A stretch of 64,000 bases of DNA from Caproiciproducens faecalis (GCF_019448085.1 NZ_JAGFNZ010000001.1:310001-374000); one strand, 5' to 3'; counted from the stretch's first letter, positions 1-12,113 are shown. Notes: a model not told the origin generated them from the letters alone. Made by a program: numbers and translations.

Positions 1-18
1 AGGAAAGAAGGAATTTGA

Positions 19-162
19 ATGCTAAGAATTTTTAAACGGATGAAAGCTTCTTTTAAGCGCTCCTTGGATCGGATGGCAAAGGAAAACCAGAAGCAGTTCG
101 GCGGCGGTGTTCCGGATTGCTGCAAGATGAACAGTCAAACCCAGAACAACACCCGAAAATAA
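19..162 (+). CDS. small Cys-Cys (LDCC-like) putative metal-binding protein
   Basis: A 47-residue ORF with ATG at 19 and an AAGGA-type ribosome binding site about 7 bases upstream. The N-terminal half is basic and helical-looking (Phe/Lys/Arg-rich). It is followed by FGGGVPDCCK, a Gly-rich turn and an adjacent cysteine pair, and a polar tail. Its layout resembles the very short clostridial proteins called LDCC-motif putative metal-binding proteins, in which the paired cysteines are the only conserved chemistry; here Pro replaces the Leu. Metal binding is inferred from the motif alone. It ends 99 bases before the response regulator, and a TATAAT box at 197-202 suggests that pair has its own promoter. 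Confidence 0.55.
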   Translation: MLRIFKRMKASFKRSLDRMAKENQKQFGGGVPDCCKMNSQTQNNTRK

Positions 163-261
163 CATACATGATTACGGAATTTTTCAGCAATCGTGGTATA
201 ATAATCAAAACGGCAGGCTCCTTTTTGAAAAAGGGGCTTTTGTCATTGGAGGGAAAAGCCT

Positions 262-954
262 GTGAGCCGGAACGCAAAGCGGATTTTAATTGTGGACGAT
301 GAACCGAAAATTGTGGAGGTTGTCAAATCCTACCTTGAGAAGGATGGATTTGCCGTACGGGGAGTTTTCAGCGGGAAAGAAGCCTACGAAAGCTTTGGAA
401 GGGAAAAACCGTCCTTAATCATTCTTGACTGGATGCTTCCCGACACGACGGGGGAAGAAATCTGCCGGACACTGCGGCAGAAATCGGATGTTCCCATTAT
501 CATGCTGACCGCGAAGGTGGAGGAAGAGGATATTCTTCGCGGACTGCAGATCGGTGCAGATGATTATGTGACCAAACCGTTCAGCCCCCGTCAGCTTGTG
601 GCAAGGGTAGAGGCGGTTTTACGCAGAACGGAAAGCGATTCCGCTCCGATTCTCTCTTTTCGCGGGGGAGAGCTGACCGTGGATATGGACGGGTACGACG
701 TCCTGCTGAGCGGCCGGCCAGTGGGACTCACCCCCAATGAATTTAAAATTGTCTGTGCGCTGGCCAGGCATCCGAACAAGGTATTTACCCGCGAGGAGCT
801 GATCGCCATTGTCAGCGGTGATGATTTCAACGGATTCGACCGGGTCATCGACACTCATATTAAAAATATTCGCCAGAAGATCGAAACGGACACGAAAAAT
901 CCGAAGTATATTCTGACGGTTCACGGGGTTGGCTATAAGTTCGGAGGTGATTGA
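262..954 (+). CDS. OmpR/PhoB-family response regulator
   Basis: Cytoplasmic DNA-binding half of a two-component system, 230 residues. The receiver domain spans about 7-120, with acidic pair Asp12-Asp13, phospho-acceptor Asp56 in LILDWMLPD, and the conserved TKPF lysine near 106. The winged-helix effector domain follows at about 130-228 and ends in the typical VHGVGYKF strand-turn. The GTG start at 262 sits 8 bases after a GGAGGG site and gives full family length. The kinase gene overlaps the 3' end, so the two are translationally coupled. The stimulus and regulon cannot be read from the sequence. Confidence 0.93.
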   Translation: MSRNAKRILIVDDEPKIVEVVKSYLEKDGFAVRGVFSGKEAYESFGREKPSLIILDWMLPDTTGEEICRTLRQKSDVPIIMLTAKVEEEDILRGLQIGADDYVTKPFSPRQLVARVEAVLRRTESDSAPILSFRGGELTVDMDGYDVLLSGRPVGLTPNEFKIVCALARHPNKVFTREELIAIVSGDDFNGFDRVIDTHIKNIRQKIETDTKNPKYILTVHGVGYKFGGD

Positions 955-2347
955 GCTGAAATACAGTTTAAAGTCAAAATTGTCGTTTTCCTATGCGGTG
1001 ATGTCCCTCTTGATGGTCGCCCTCATCAGCTTTTGTATCAATGTTCTTCTGCAGAGCCGGTTTCAGGACTATGTCATCAAAGAGCGTGAACAAAAAAACA
1101 CCGAAATCGTCAGTATGATTGAAAAACAGTACAATGGACTGAACGGCGGATGGAACACCGGCACCATTGAAAATATCGGCGTGAGTGCGCTGGAACAGGG
1201 GGTCATTGTCCGGCTGAAGGATGCAAAAGGGAAAACGGTCTGGGATGCCACCGTCCACAACAACGGCCTTTGTGTGCAGATGCTTACCCATATGTCCGAA
1301 AATATGAACAGCCGCTATCCCGGTTTCAAGGGTGGGTACGAGCAGAAAACGTATTCTTTGAAATCCGGAGGGCAGGAGGTCGGTCACGCGGAACTGGGGT
1401 ATTACGGCCCTTATTATTTTACAGACAACGACATCGCTTTTTTAAACAGTCTCAACTCCATCCTGATTGCAGTTGGTGTTTTGTCGCTGATTATGGCGCT
1501 GATTTTAGGCGCGTTTATGGCAAAGCGGGTAAGCGGGCCGATTTCCAAGTCCATCCGTGCCGCGGGGCAGATTGCAAAAGGGAATTTTCAGCAGAGAATA
1601 ACGGAAAGTTCCGGAACAAGGGAAATGGCGCAGCTGACGGATACGATCAACCATCTGGCGGATTCCTTGGAAAAGCAGCAGGATTTACGAAAGAGAATGG
1701 CTGCCGACGTCGCGCACGAACTGCGCACACCGCTGGCAAATCTGCAAAGCTCTATGGAAGCGATGCTAGACGGAATTTGGGAGCCCAGCGAAGAAAGGCT
1801 GGAGAGCTGCCACGAGGAAATCATCCGGCTGAACCGTCTGGTCGGCGATCTGGAAAAACTGGAACGGTATGAAGCGGAGAATGCTTCTCTTACGATCAGC
1901 GTGTTTGATCTTTCCGGGATCAGCCAGTTGATTCTGAATAATTTTGAATCGGAATTTCGCAAAAAAGGCATCGCCCTGCATTTTGAGGGAAAGTCCGTGA
2001 CCGTTCAGGCGGACAGGGACAAAATCACTCAGGTCATTACCAACCTGGTTTCCAACGCGCTGAAATACACCCCGGAAGACGGGAATGTGAGCGTGAGCGT
2101 ACAGGAATCGGAGCGCGGCGCGGAGCTGTCCGTAGCCGATACAGGCAAAGGAATTCCGCCCGAAGACCTTCCGTATATTTTTGAGCGGTTTTACCGGGCA
2201 GATCGGTCACGCAACAGGAGGACCGGCGGGCTTGGATTGGGGCTTACCATCACAAAAGCCATTGTGGACGCCCACGGCGGAACCATTGAAGTGGTGAGCG
2301 AGGTTGACAGGGGGACAACCTTTACAGTTACCCTGCCAAAAGACTGA
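947..2347 (+). CDS. membrane sensor histidine kinase
   Basis: Partner of the preceding response regulator. It has a short N-terminal tail, TM1 (about residues 12-33), an extracytoplasmic sensor region of about 130 residues, TM2 (about 175-197), a HAMP linker, a dimerisation/phosphoacceptor helix with VAHELRTPL (His near 257), and a HATPase domain with the N-box (NLVSNALKYTP) and G-boxes (DTGKGIPP, GGLGLGLTI). The start is uncertain. GTG 947 overlaps the strong GGAGGT site (943-948), CTG 956 lies at ideal spacing from it, and TTG 929 is further upstream; the choice affects only a few residues. The sensor region is not recognisable. Confidence 0.92.
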   Translation: MIELKYSLKSKLSFSYAVMSLLMVALISFCINVLLQSRFQDYVIKEREQKNTEIVSMIEKQYNGLNGGWNTGTIENIGVSALEQGVIVRLKDAKGKTVWDATVHNNGLCVQMLTHMSENMNSRYPGFKGGYEQKTYSLKSGGQEVGHAELGYYGPYYFTDNDIAFLNSLNSILIAVGVLSLIMALILGAFMAKRVSGPISKSIRAAGQIAKGNFQQRITESSGTREMAQLTDTINHLADSLEKQQDLRKRMAADVAHELRTPLANLQSSMEAMLDGIWEPSEERLESCHEEIIRLNRLVGDLEKLERYEAENASLTISVFDLSGISQLILNNFESEFRKKGIALHFEGKSVTVQADRDKITQVITNLVSNALKYTPEDGNVSVSVQESERGAELSVADTGKGIPPEDLPYIFERFYRADRSRNRRTGGLGLGLTITKAIVDAHGGTIEVVSEVDRGTTFTVTLPKD

Positions 2348-2559
2348 AAACAGCTGCAAACCGGGTAGTTGTTCGGCCGCAACAATATTCTTGGAATTTA
2401 TGACAAATTCCCCCTTTAATTTTCAGATAATACGATAAGTATTTATTTTTCGACTTGTCTTTTCAACATATCTATTTAATGGTATAATTTTCCTAATTCT
2501 ATTTTTCATCCGCAAACGTATCCCTTTGTGCCAACCGCTACGCGAAAGGACTGTTGAAG

Positions 2560-6256
<3,697 letters not shown>

Positions 6257-6281
6257 GTTTACAAGAATACAGAATACTGGA

Positions 6282-6309
6282 GGCCGCGCGTTTTACGCGC
6301 GGCCTTTTT
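6282..6309 (+). terminator. intrinsic terminator after pta
   Basis: Stem GGCCGCGCG (6282-6290) and CGCGCGGCC (6296-6304) with a TTTTA loop, then a run of five T. This is a canonical Rho-independent terminator 25 bases after pta. Confidence 0.9.
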
Positions 6310-6318
6310 GCGCAGAAA

Positions 6319-6344
6319 AATACCGCCTTTTTACGGGCGGTATT
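6319..6344. repeat. second hairpin in the pta-crcB gap
   Basis: Inverted repeat AATACCGCC (6319-6327) and GGCGGTATT (6336-6344), directly after the pta terminator and without a T-run. The rest of the 440-base gap up to crcB holds no recognisable gene. A 36-codon ORF from ATG 6363 looks unconserved. A TATAAT box (6644-6649) and the crcB leader hairpin lie near the end. Confidence 0.5.
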
Positions 6345-6678
6345 CTAAGAAAGAAGAGAAATATGAAAAAGATATTGGAACCCTCATCTGAGGTACTTGT
6401 AATTACTTTTCCGGCCCTTGCCCTGACGATTCGCCACAATCAAAGACCGGGATGCCAAATGTATTTGCGATGATTATAGTATAGGCATATTATGTGTATT
6501 TATGGTGAAGCTAACTTGAAAATTTTAAGAATTTCCATATATTTTTCAATACGGAATCGCGATAAGACGATAGAGCGGAAACAAGAAAATCAGTTTGTTT
6601 GGCTTAATGCTATTTTTACAAAAACAGTTTGGCGGTTTATTCTATAATAAATCAGGGAAAGTCTCTTCACAAAGCAAA

Positions 6679-6725
6679 GCTGACGGCTTCTGCCTTCAAA
6701 CAGGAAAGCGGAAGCTGTCATTATT
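6679..6725 (+). promoter_or_regulatory. crcB 5' leader hairpin, possible attenuator
   Basis: A 13-base stem with two G-U pairs (TGACGGCTTCTGC from about 6680 against GCGGAAGCTGTCA ending about 6720) is followed by TTATTT, just before the crcB ribosome binding site at 6731. Fluoride exporters are often controlled by fluoride riboswitches whose aptamer overlaps a terminator stem. The bases GACGGCTTCTGCC resemble the 3' side of that aptamer, but I cannot find the required upstream half with its GATG core. It is therefore called only as a leader hairpin. Confidence 0.3.
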
Positions 6726-6747
6726 TCTGTAAGGTGGGTATTCATAT

Positions 6748-7125
6748 TTGAAATGGGATAAAATTCTGATTGTCGGTTTGGGCGGATCACTCGGCGCAAT
6801 GCTGCGATATATGATTTCCGACGCAACGGCTAAATATTTGGGGAATTTTCCGCTGGGCACATTAATTGTCAATGTTTTGGGCGGATTTTTAATCGGTTTT
6901 ATTATGGAGATCAGCGAGGGTTCCTGGCCGGTTCCCGCTCATGTCCGCATTTTTTTGACCACCGGAATTATGGGTGGGCTGACAACCTTTTCCACTTTCA
7001 GCTACGAAACGGTTTCCATGCTGTCGGATGGGAAATATCTGTTAGGCGGAGCAAACGCCGGGCTGAATCTATGTCTTGCTTTGGCTGCCTGCTGGGCCGG
7101 AAAAGCGGTTGCCCGGATGCTGTGA
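6748..7125 (+). CDS. crcB: fluoride ion channel/exporter CrcB (Fluc)
   Basis: Small inner-membrane protein of 125 residues with four hydrophobic segments. The Fluc hallmarks are present: GGSLGAMLRY near the N terminus, GTLIVNVLGGFLIG (the polar-track Asn), and TTGIMGGLTTFSTFS (the phenylalanine box and central Na-site region). Fluc works as a dual-topology dimer that lets toxic cytoplasmic fluoride leave the cell. It starts at TTG 6748, 9 bases after AAGGTGGG; no ATG fits. Only one copy is present here, so a homodimer is expected. It is convergent with the Rrf2 gene. Confidence 0.93.
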   Translation: MKWDKILIVGLGGSLGAMLRYMISDATAKYLGNFPLGTLIVNVLGGFLIGFIMEISEGSWPVPAHVRIFLTTGIMGGLTTFSTFSYETVSMLSDGKYLLGGANAGLNLCLALAACWAGKAVARML

Positions 7126-7144
7126 GATTGATTTGTAAAAAAAT

Positions 7145-7180
7145 GACCCGAAAAGACGTTGAAATACGCCTTTTCGGGTC
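7145..7180. terminator. bidirectional terminator between crcB and the Rrf2 gene
   Basis: Eleven-base arms GACCCGAAAAG (7145-7155) and CTTTTCGGGTC (7170-7180), with A-rich sequence on one side and TGATTT on the other, sit between convergent genes. Confidence 0.75.
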
Positions 7181-7186
7181 TGATTT

Positions 7187-7633
7187 CTAAATATAGAACA
7201 TAAATCCGGCTTCCTGCGTTCGCTTGTCCACATCGTCCGCAATGTCGTAAAGCGAAATTTTCTTCAGTTCCGCCTCGATTGCGGCATCAATTACGGAAAA
7301 AACACATTGCTGCATGGACTGCTCCATAACCGGGGCTTTCTTTTCCACCGATTCTTCCGTTTTTTCAAACAGAGACTGTTCCAGCGCCCGCAGAATTTCA
7401 TACACGTTTATTTTTTGTGGGGGCATTGCGAGCTTGTACCCGCCCTGCGCTCCTTTGACGGCAATCACCAGTTCGGCTCTTTTCAGCAGGGAAAACACCT
7501 GCTCCAAATAAATTTTGGAAATTCCCAGTTTTTCCGATATGCTCACAATCGTAATGCATTCATTGGCGTTATAATTTTGACTCATGGTAATCATGGCGGC
7601 CAGTCCGTATCTTCCTTTTGAAGAAATTCTCAT
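7187..7633 (-). CDS. Rrf2-family regulator, CymR-like
   Basis: A 148-residue winged-helix regulator with the Rrf2 start MRISSKGRYGLAAM, the recognition region ISKIYLEQVFSLLKRAELV and the wing GAQGGYKLA. It lacks the three-cysteine Fe-S loop of IscR and NsrR; the C-terminal half has a single cysteine. That is like CymR, the master repressor of cysteine metabolism, which in Bacillus subtilis acts in complex with CysK. Divergent placement directly beside cysK fits this role. A GGAG site precedes ATG 7633. The CymR identity is inferred from domain features and neighbour, not from alignment. Confidence 0.75.
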   Translation of the reverse strand: MRISSKGRYGLAAMITMSQNYNANECITIVSISEKLGISKIYLEQVFSLLKRAELVIAVKGAQGGYKLAMPPQKINVYEILRALEQSLFEKTEESVEKKAPVMEQSMQQCVFSVIDAAIEAELKKISLYDIADDVDKRTQEAGFMFYI

Positions 7634-7786
7634 GGGTTTCTCCTTTTAAAGATAAAAATTTTATAATACCTATTTATCATATCTTGAAAGAAGGAATTCG
7701 TCAAGAGGAGCGCGGATTTTCCTGTTTGCCGCAATGCCTGTGAAAGATTTTCGGTCAGGTTCCCGCGAGGAATATCTTTACCGCAC

Positions 7787-7815
7787 TTGACAAGGTGGCT
7801 CCTTCAGGCTAAACT
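7787..7815 (+). promoter_or_regulatory. cysK promoter with AT-rich operator candidate
   Basis: TTGACA (7787-7792) and TAAACT (7810-7815) are 17 bases apart. Immediately downstream, 7816-7858 is AT-rich with imperfect dyads such as GTTTATATATTAAAC, a plausible binding region for the divergent Rrf2/CymR-like regulator. Confidence 0.6.
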
Positions 7816-7874
7816 GTTTATATATTAAACATATATGAAATTATATAAATCGTTTAAATGGAGGTCTTTTGTAA

Positions 7875-8807
7875 ATGCAAAAAATTTATCATAGCCTGAC
7901 CGATCTCATAGGGAACACCCCTTTGCTGGAGCTTTCAAACTTTGAAAAAAAACATGATTTGAAAGCGGCAGTCGTTGCAAAGCTGGAGTATTTTAATCCC
8001 GCTGGAAGCGTCAAGGACAGAATCGCAAAATCTATGATCGACGATGCGGAGGAGAAGGGGCTTTTGAAGCCGAATTCCGTCATCATTGAGCCAACCAGCG
8101 GAAATACCGGCATTGGTCTTGCCTGTGTCGCTGCCGCCAGGGGATACCGCGTGATTCTCACCATGCCGGAGACAATGAGTATGGAACGCCGCAATCTGTT
8201 AAAGGCTTACGGCGCGGAGCTTGTCCTGACCGACGGCAGCAAAGGAATGAAGGGCGCGATTGATAAGGCGGATGAGCTTGCCAAAGAAATTCCGCATTCT
8301 TTTATTCCCGGCCAGTTCGTAAACCCCTCCAACCCCCAGACGCACAGGCTTACAACCGGACCGGAAATCTGGCAGGATACCGAGGGCAAGGTTGACTTCT
8401 TTGTTGCGGGAATCGGGACCGGCGGCACGATTACGGGAACCGGGGAATACCTCAAATCCCAGAATCCCAATGTGAAGGTGGTTGCCGTGGAGCCGTTTGA
8501 TTCCCCGGTTCTTTCCGAGGGAAAAGCCGGACCCCACAAAATTCAGGGGATCGGCGCCGGATTTGTTCCCAAGGTGCTGAACACGAGCATATATGATGAA
8601 ATTATCAAAGTGAAAAATGAGGATGCTTTCCAGACCGGAAAAGAGCTTTCTAAAACGGAGGGCCTGCTTGTCGGCATTTCTTCCGGCGCGGCACTGTGGG
8701 CCGCCGCAGAGCTTGCAAAACGTCCGGAAAATTCCGGGAAAACAATTGTGGTGCTTTTGCCGGATACCGGGGAAAGATATTTATCCACCCCTCTTTTTGC
8801 GGAATAA
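7875..8807 (+). CDS. cysK: cysteine synthase (O-acetylserine sulfhydrylase)
   Basis: PLP-dependent cytoplasmic enzyme making L-cysteine from O-acetylserine and sulfide; 310 residues, the normal length. The PLP lysine is Lys47 in NPAGSVKDR. The phosphate/substrate loop [11 protein letters not shown] lies near 74-84, and [10 protein letters not shown] (glycine-rich PLP phosphate cup) near 176. The C-terminal segment with [10 protein letters not shown] completes the fold. ATG 7875 follows GGAGG. No serine acetyltransferase is nearby. In Firmicutes CysK can also serve as the co-repressor partner of CymR, and the divergent Rrf2 gene makes that plausible here. Confidence 0.95.
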   Translation: MQKIYHSLTDLIGNTPLLELSNFEKKHDLKAAVVAKLEYFNPAGSVKDRIAKSMIDDAEEKGLLKPNSVIIEPTSGNTGIGLACVAAARGYRVILTMPETMSMERRNLLKAYGAELVLTDGSKGMKGAIDKADELAKEIPHSFIPGQFVNPSNPQTHRLTTGPEIWQDTEGKVDFFVAGIGTGGTITGTGEYLKSQNPNVKVVAVEPFDSPVLSEGKAGPHKIQGIGAGFVPKVLNTSIYDEIIKVKNEDAFQTGKELSKTEGLLVGISSGAALWAAAELAKRPENSGKTIVVLLPDTGERYLSTPLFAE

Positions 8808-8819
8808 CCGCTCAAAACA

Positions 8820-8856
8820 GAACAGGCCGGGCAGTCGTCGACTGCCCGGCCTGTTC
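8820..8856. terminator. bidirectional terminator between cysK and flavodoxin
   Basis: A 16-base perfect stem (8820-8835 with 8841-8856, GAACAGGCCGGGCAGT on the left arm) and a 5-base loop lie between convergent genes. A smaller hairpin CCCGGTA/TACCGGG follows at about 8866-8884. Neither has a long T-run. Confidence 0.65.
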
Positions 8857-8898
8857 CGCTGTCACCCGGTACAGCTTACCGGGAGAATCTTTTCAGTT

Positions 8899-9345
8899 TT
8901 ATTTGACCATTTTCAGAACAAAGTTTTTGGCGTCCTCCAGATCTTTGTCATTTGGGTGCCCTTTGGAAATGCCGCCGATCAGGGCTAACGGCCCATATGT
9001 GTCAAATCCCTTGCAGCCAAAGTCACCGGCTATGACGGCGCCCCGCTTTTCCAAAAGTTTATGGAGCGCGCCGTGGCTGCCGGTTCCGCCCCTTCCGCTT
9101 GTGGAAAATGCAAAGACGGTTTTGCCGCTGAGGCTGAGTCCTTCTACTGCGTTCAGCAGTCCGCTGTAATGTTTTCCTTTGTCGATACCTGCGCCGAATC
9201 CAACGATTTCGTATTCCGAAAGATTTTTATCCTTGACCTCGCTCGCTTTGCAGAGCTCAGCGCCGGAAGCTCCCGCCATGGCGGAGGCGATTTTTTCTGT
9301 GTTGCCGTGATGATAAGAGTCGTAAACAATCAGACATTTTTTCAA
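8899..9345 (-). CDS. flavodoxin-like protein
   Basis: A 148-residue FMN-binding fold. The FMN-phosphate loop is YDSYHHGNTEKIA near the N terminus, followed by a Gly-rich FGAGIDKGKHY segment and FSTSGRGGTGSHGAL, typical of short flavodoxins that serve as soluble electron carriers or as flavodoxin-family quinone/NO-related reductases. The start is TTG 9345, 6 bases after AGGAGGG; the upstream ATG at 9372 lacks a binding site. It is convergent with cysK and divergent from the second Rrf2 gene. The electron partner is unknown; the neighbouring rubredoxin/flavodiiron genes suggest a redox-stress context. Confidence 0.85.
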   Translation of the reverse strand: MKKCLIVYDSYHHGNTEKIASAMAGASGAELCKASEVKDKNLSEYEIVGFGAGIDKGKHYSGLLNAVEGLSLSGKTVFAFSTSGRGGTGSHGALHKLLEKRGAVIAGDFGCKGFDTYGPLALIGGISKGHPNDKDLEDAKNFVLKMVK

Positions 9346-9385
9346 GGGAATCCCTCCTGGCAGTGTAATCATATGACTTGTATCT

Positions 9386-9414
9386 ATGATAGTATGATAA
9401 TCCGGGAGTTGCAA
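9386..9414 (-). promoter_or_regulatory. flavodoxin promoter
   Basis: On the minus strand TTGCAA (9414-9409) and TATCAT (9391-9386) are 17 bases apart, 41 bases upstream of the TTG start at 9345. Confidence 0.5.
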
Positions 9415-9482
9415 TATCCCCCAAGGAAAAAATATGTAAAAGCAGTTTATTCTGTTTTGCAAAGAAAAATCCGGATATAAAC

Positions 9483-9511
9483 TTGACAATTTATGTCCAG
9501 AATGCTACACT
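9483..9511 (+). promoter_or_regulatory. strong promoter of the second Rrf2 gene
   Basis: TTGACA (9483-9488), 17-base spacer, TACACT (9506-9511). The following TTGACAAAG (9513-9521) lies at the transcription start and recurs inverted at 10026-10034 before the fusion gene, so it may be an operator. Confidence 0.7.
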
Positions 9512-9558
9512 GTTGACAAAGAACAAAACTTCCATTTTTTGGAGCGGAGGGGTTTCAA

Positions 9559-9975
9559 CTGCTGATTACCAGAGAAACGGATTACGCGCTGCGTATTTTG
9601 CGGGCGATGGCAAGCGGAGAACAGGTTACCACCGGGGACATCTGCAAGCGGGAACTGCTTCCGCAGCAATTTGTATATAAAATACTCAAGAAGCTGGAAC
9701 GCGCGAATTTGGTTCAGATTACACGCGGGGTTGGCGGGGGCTGCCGGCTAGTGGCGGATCTGAACAACGTAAGCCTTTACGACTTAACGGAAATCATGGA
9801 CGCGGAAAAGCTGATTAGTGCCTGTATGCAGCCCGGATTTCAGTGTGCGTGGCAGCAGAAATGCAGCACTCCCTGTACGGTTCATCGGCAAATTTTCCGA
9901 ATACAGGAAATTCTCGACACGGAGCTGCGCGCGGTAAGTCTGCACCGGATGCTGCTTCAGGCGGAAGATGAGTGA
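9559..9975 (+). CDS. Rrf2-family regulator with cysteine cluster (Fe-S sensor candidate)
   Basis: A winged-helix regulator of about 138 residues. The fold begins LITRETDYALRILRAMASG, the classic Rrf2 start. This requires initiation at CTG 9559 or 9562: no ATG, GTG or TTG lies in frame between the TGA at 9514 and TTG 9598, and TTG 9598 would delete half of the first helix. GGAGGGG at 9546-9552 is 6 bases from CTG 9559. The sensor loop carries C-x6-C-x5-C-x3-C (ACMQPGFQCAWQQKCSTPC), close to the Fe-S ligand sets of IscR and NsrR. Next to an O2/NO-type flavodiiron operon, it is a good candidate redox or NO sensor for that operon. Confidence 0.8.
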   Translation: MLITRETDYALRILRAMASGEQVTTGDICKRELLPQQFVYKILKKLERANLVQITRGVGGGCRLVADLNNVSLYDLTEIMDAEKLISACMQPGFQCAWQQKCSTPCTVHRQIFRIQEILDTELRAVSLHRMLLQAEDE

Positions 9976-10025
9976 AAAAAGTACTTCGGTCAGCGCGGCA
10001 TTTTTTTACGATAAAACTGGATAAA

Positions 10026-10034
10026 CTTTGTCAA
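10026..10034. promoter_or_regulatory. candidate Rrf2 operator half-site
   Basis: CTTTGTCAA is the reverse complement of TTGACAAAG, which overlaps the Rrf2 transcription start at 9513-9521. Sharing between the regulator's own promoter and the next operon's upstream region is suggestive only; nine bases can recur by chance, and it contains a -35-like core. Confidence 0.25.
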
Positions 10035-10094
10035 GTATAACTGTTTCGCGGGGGTCTGATTTTCCGGCCTGCCGCATTTCATTGCGAGTTCCGC

Positions 10095-10124
10095 TTGATA
10101 AATCTTATTGCTGATTCATAAAAT
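10095..10124 (+). promoter_or_regulatory. promoter of the acyl-CoA dehydrogenase fusion operon
   Basis: TTGATA (10095-10100) and TAAAAT (10119-10124) are 18 bases apart, ending 35 bases before the ATG at 10160. Confidence 0.5.
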
Positions 10125-10159
10125 GAAATATAAATGGTTAATCAAAGGGAGGAGTCAAT

Positions 10160-12064
10160 ATGTCTTTTAAAACGACAGAAGATCACGAAGCTCTCCGTGC
10201 GAAAGTCCGGGAGTTTGCGGAGTCTGAGGTGAAGCCGTTGGCGTTCCTGCTGGACAAGGAAAACCAGTTTCCCGAGGAGATTGTAAAAAAACTGGGTCAG
10301 ATGGGGCTGATGGGGATTCCCTATCCAAAAGAGTGCGGCGGTGCGGGGCTGGACATGGTCAGCTATGCCATTGCCGTGGAGGAGCTGGCTCGGGTGGACG
10401 GCGGTACCGGCGTTATTCTTTCGGCTCACACCTCACTGGGTTCGTGGCCGATCTTTGCCTACGGTACAGAGGAGCAGAAGCAGAAATATCTGGTTCCGCT
10501 TGCCAAGGGCGAAAAGCTGGGTGCTTTCGGTCTGACGGAACAAAACGCGGGGAGTGACGCGGGCGGAACAGAAACCACCGCAGTGCTGGACGGCGACCAT
10601 TATGTTTTAAATGGAGGAAAGATTTTTATTACCAATGCCGACAAAGCGGATACCTATGTGGTGTTTGCCATAACCACTCCGGACATCGGCACCCACGGAA
10701 TCAGCGCGTTTATTGTGGAAAAAGGCTGGGAGGGATTCACTTTCGGCGACCACTATGACAAGATGGGCATCCGCTCTTCCTCCACTGCGGAGCTGGTTTT
10801 CAACGATGTGAAGGTTCCCTGTGGAAATCTTTTAGGAAAAGAGGGGGACGGTTTTAAGATCGCCATGTCCACTTTGGACGGCGGCCGTATCGGAATCGCC
10901 GCGCAGGCGCTCGGCATTGCGCAGGGTGCTTACGAAAGCGCGCTGGAGTATTCCAAGGAGCGCGTCCAGTTCGGCAGACCCATCTGCCAGCAGCAGATTA
11001 TTGCTTTCAAATTAGCCGACATGGCTACCAAGCTTCGCGCGGCCAGGCTGCTGGTCTACAGTGCCGCCGAGCTGAAGGAAAACCACGAGCCCTATGGGAT
11101 GGAATCCGCCATGGCCAAACAGTACGCTTCCGATGTCTGTCTGGAAATCGTGAACGATGCTCTCCAGATTTTCGGCGGCAACGGATACCTCAAGGGGATG
11201 GAAGTGGAGCGCGCCTACCGCGACGCAAAAATCTGCACCATTTACGAGGGTACCAACGAGATTCAGCGGGTGGTGATCGCTTCTCATATTATTGGAAGGA
11301 TGCCGAAAGATGCGGCTCCGTCAAGCGCTCAGCACGGCCCTGTCACCGGTGTGCGGAAAAAGATGATCCTGAAGGAGGGGACCGCCGGGGAACGTGTAAA
11401 CGCGCTGGTGGAATCCTTAAAGGCGGATGGTTATGACTTTACCGTGGGCATCGACATTGATACGCCCATCGCTCAGGCGGAACGGGTGGTGAGTGCCGGA
11501 AAGGGAATCGGCGCAAAAGAAAACATGGAATTGGTAAAAGCCCTTGCCATTCAAGCGGGCGCCGCGCTCGGCTCCTCCCGTCCGGTGGCGGAAACACTGA
11601 AATATGTGCCCTTGAACCGGTATGTGGGGATGTCGGGCCAGAAATTCAACGGCAATCTGTACATAGCCTGCGGCATTTCCGGAGCCGGCCAGCACCTGAA
11701 AGGCATTAAGGACGCTACGACCATCGTTGCCATTAACAACAATCCCAACGCGCCTATTTTCAAAAACTGCGACTACGGGATTGTGGGTGATCTGCTGGAA
11801 ATTCTCCCGCTGCTCTGTGCCGCTCTGGATAACGGGGAAGACAAGAAACCCGCTCCACCAATGAAGAAAATGAAACGCGCCGTACCGAAGAAGGTCAAAC
11901 CGTCATGGCACACCTACGTTTGCAACGGCTGCGGTTACGAATACAATCCCGCCGTGGGTGACCCGGAAAACGATGTACGCCCCGGAACCCTGTTCGACGC
12001 CATTCCGGACGAGTGGATCTGCCCGGAATGCGGCGAGGAAAAAGACCAGTTTATTGAAGTCTGA
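10160..12064 (+). CDS. acyl-CoA dehydrogenase / EtfA FAD-domain / rubredoxin fusion
   Basis: A 634-residue three-part redox protein. Residues 1 to about 380 are a complete short-chain acyl-CoA dehydrogenase: [14 protein letters not shown] flavin/substrate region, the ERVQFGRPI helix, and catalytic Glu in YEGTNEIQ near 366. About 400-560 match the C-terminal FAD domain of electron-transfer flavoprotein alpha: [49 protein letters not shown]. The EtfA N-terminal domain and EtfB are absent. After a Lys/Pro-rich linker, about 585-634 is rubredoxin ([19 protein letters not shown]). Electrons could run from acyl-CoA to FAD to FAD to Fe(Cys)4 in one chain. ATG 10160 follows GGGAGGAG. The flavodiiron gene 49 bases downstream is the obvious acceptor. 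Substrate chain length is not determinable. Confidence 0.93.
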   Translation: MSFKTTEDHEALRAKVREFAESEVKPLAFLLDKENQFPEEIVKKLGQMGLMGIPYPKECGGAGLDMVSYAIAVEELARVDGGTGVILSAHTSLGSWPIFAYGTEEQKQKYLVPLAKGEKLGAFGLTEQNAGSDAGGTETTAVLDGDHYVLNGGKIFITNADKADTYVVFAITTPDIGTHGISAFIVEKGWEGFTFGDHYDKMGIRSSSTAELVFNDVKVPCGNLLGKEGDGFKIAMSTLDGGRIGIAAQALGIAQGAYESALEYSKERVQFGRPICQQQIIAFKLADMATKLRAARLLVYSAAELKENHEPYGMESAMAKQYASDVCLEIVNDALQIFGGNGYLKGMEVERAYRDAKICTIYEGTNEIQRVVIASHIIGRMPKDAAPSSAQHGPVTGVRKKMILKEGTAGERVNALVESLKADGYDFTVGIDIDTPIAQAERVVSAGKGIGAKENMELVKALAIQAGAALGSSRPVAETLKYVPLNRYVGMSGQKFNGNLYIACGISGAGQHLKGIKDATTIVAINNNPNAPIFKNCDYGIVGDLLEILPLLCAALDNGEDKKPAPPMKKMKRAVPKKVKPSWHTYVCNGCGYEYNPAVGDPENDVRPGTLFDAIPDEWICPECGEEKDQFIEV

Positions 12065-12113
12065 CCAGCGGAAAAGCTGAGAAACCATGATTTGTATCAA
12101 GGAGGATTGAATG

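Noticed and set aside
6363-6473. A 36-codon ORF in the pta-crcB gap
   Set aside because: Weak binding site and no recognisable motif; kept only as a remark in the gap description.
6656-6700. Fluoride riboswitch aptamer upstream of crcB
   Set aside because: The 3' strand is suggestive but the conserved GATG-containing 5' half and matching pseudoknot partner were not found.
10160-12064. Frameshift or assembly artefact joining three separate genes
   Set aside because: The frame is continuous, the linkers are Lys/Pro-rich and natural-looking, and no internal stop or start signal marks a gene boundary.
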